Origin: Rhynchopus sp. YZ270_cl-10
Lineage: Eukaryota; Euglenozoa; Diplonemea; Diplonemida; Diplonemidae
DNA: 64,000 nucleotides
Assembly (NCBI GenBank): GCA_964035575.1
Contig: OZ037906.1
Coordinates: 744,001-808,000, forward strand
Reading direction: 5' to 3'
Both the position numbers and the translations under genes were made by a program. The notes beneath the pieces were generated by a model, which had not been told where the DNA came from, searched no databases, and saw only the letters and a program-made list of their open reading frames with translations. Shown here piece by piece: positions 63,871-64,000 of this stretch (the first letter of the stretch is position 1; each line of letters opens with the position of its first letter).

Positions 63871-64000
63871 GAATCCCGACTCGTTTTTTAGGATTCTTGA
63901 CGACCGTGCTCTTCATGGTGGGGTCGCGTTGCTCTGGAGTCCCTTCGGGACCCCTCTTAGAGCCCTGTAAGGCAAGGTAAAAATTGCAAAAAATCCCGAA

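Larger units (their letters stand above)
58800..64000. other. Gene-poor region with transposon-like elements
   Basis: No gene recognised. Dominated by the 2.16-kb inverted-repeat element, long T-runs and dispersed short repeats, including a GCCGCAGGCGCACGGTACGC motif at 60055 shared with 24860. Confidence 0.6.

Overview
The window comes from a nuclear genome of a unicellular eukaryote. It has widely spaced genes with few but convincing GT-AG introns, secreted and single-pass membrane proteins with signal peptides, extremely T-rich intergenic DNA and many short dispersed repeats. The lineage cannot be fixed from the sequence alone. The membrane-anchored cyclase with an FTDIQxST-type catalytic domain recalls receptor cyclases of kinetoplastids and other protists, but no spliced-leader RNA or other lineage-specific marker was recognised.

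Layout: 1-2048 is repeat-rich DNA with a 191-bp direct repeat and a strong 73-nt hairpin. 2049-5438 is a four-exon homocysteine S-methyltransferase with a long Pro-rich tail. 5858-15612 is a giant (about 3235 aa) cadherin-like/EGF-like single-pass membrane protein with one 47-nt intron. 16678-21210 holds a WD-repeat protein, the first copy of a 92-aa Ala/Tyr-rich protein (here called the SYYPYY family) and a CUB-like membrane protein. 21211-27326 is gene-poor and full of inverted-repeat elements. 27327-36447 holds a papain-family cysteine protease, a roughly 1600-aa secreted protein whose reading frame is interrupted by four single-base shifts, and a secreted PPTSA-repeat protein. 36998-48606 holds four more SYYPYY genes in a 2.8-kb block present twice, with a membrane adenylate cyclase between the blocks. 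50322-52162 is an eIF4E with six PAM2-like motifs, and 57002-58799 is a protein with two NTF2-like domains and a CCCH zinc finger. The remaining DNA (43263-45835, 48607-50321, 52163-57001, 58800-64000) is dominated by non-autonomous transposon-like elements and short repeats.

The most striking theme is a 72-nt conserved core, found ten times and always on the + strand. It lies 120-260 nt upstream of the WD, CUB-like, protease, cyclase and SYYPYY genes. Two copies keep the protease-type leader but have no gene behind them. The core looks like a shared promoter or 5' non-coding exon that has been copied around and placed in front of unrelated genes. A second theme is a family of roughly 30-nt imperfect hairpins (GGTGACTAAGC...GCTTAGGTTCATC) scattered through introns and intergenic DNA on one strand. 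A third is a set of short inverted-repeat elements, one with an exact 8-bp target duplication of hAT type.

Functionally the genes mix cell-surface/secreted proteins (cadherin-like, CUB-like, PPTSA, protease), signalling (adenylate cyclase), translation and RNA control (eIF4E-PAM2, NTF2-CCCH) and one-carbon/methionine metabolism. Apart from the shared core there is no sign of an operon-like pathway cluster.
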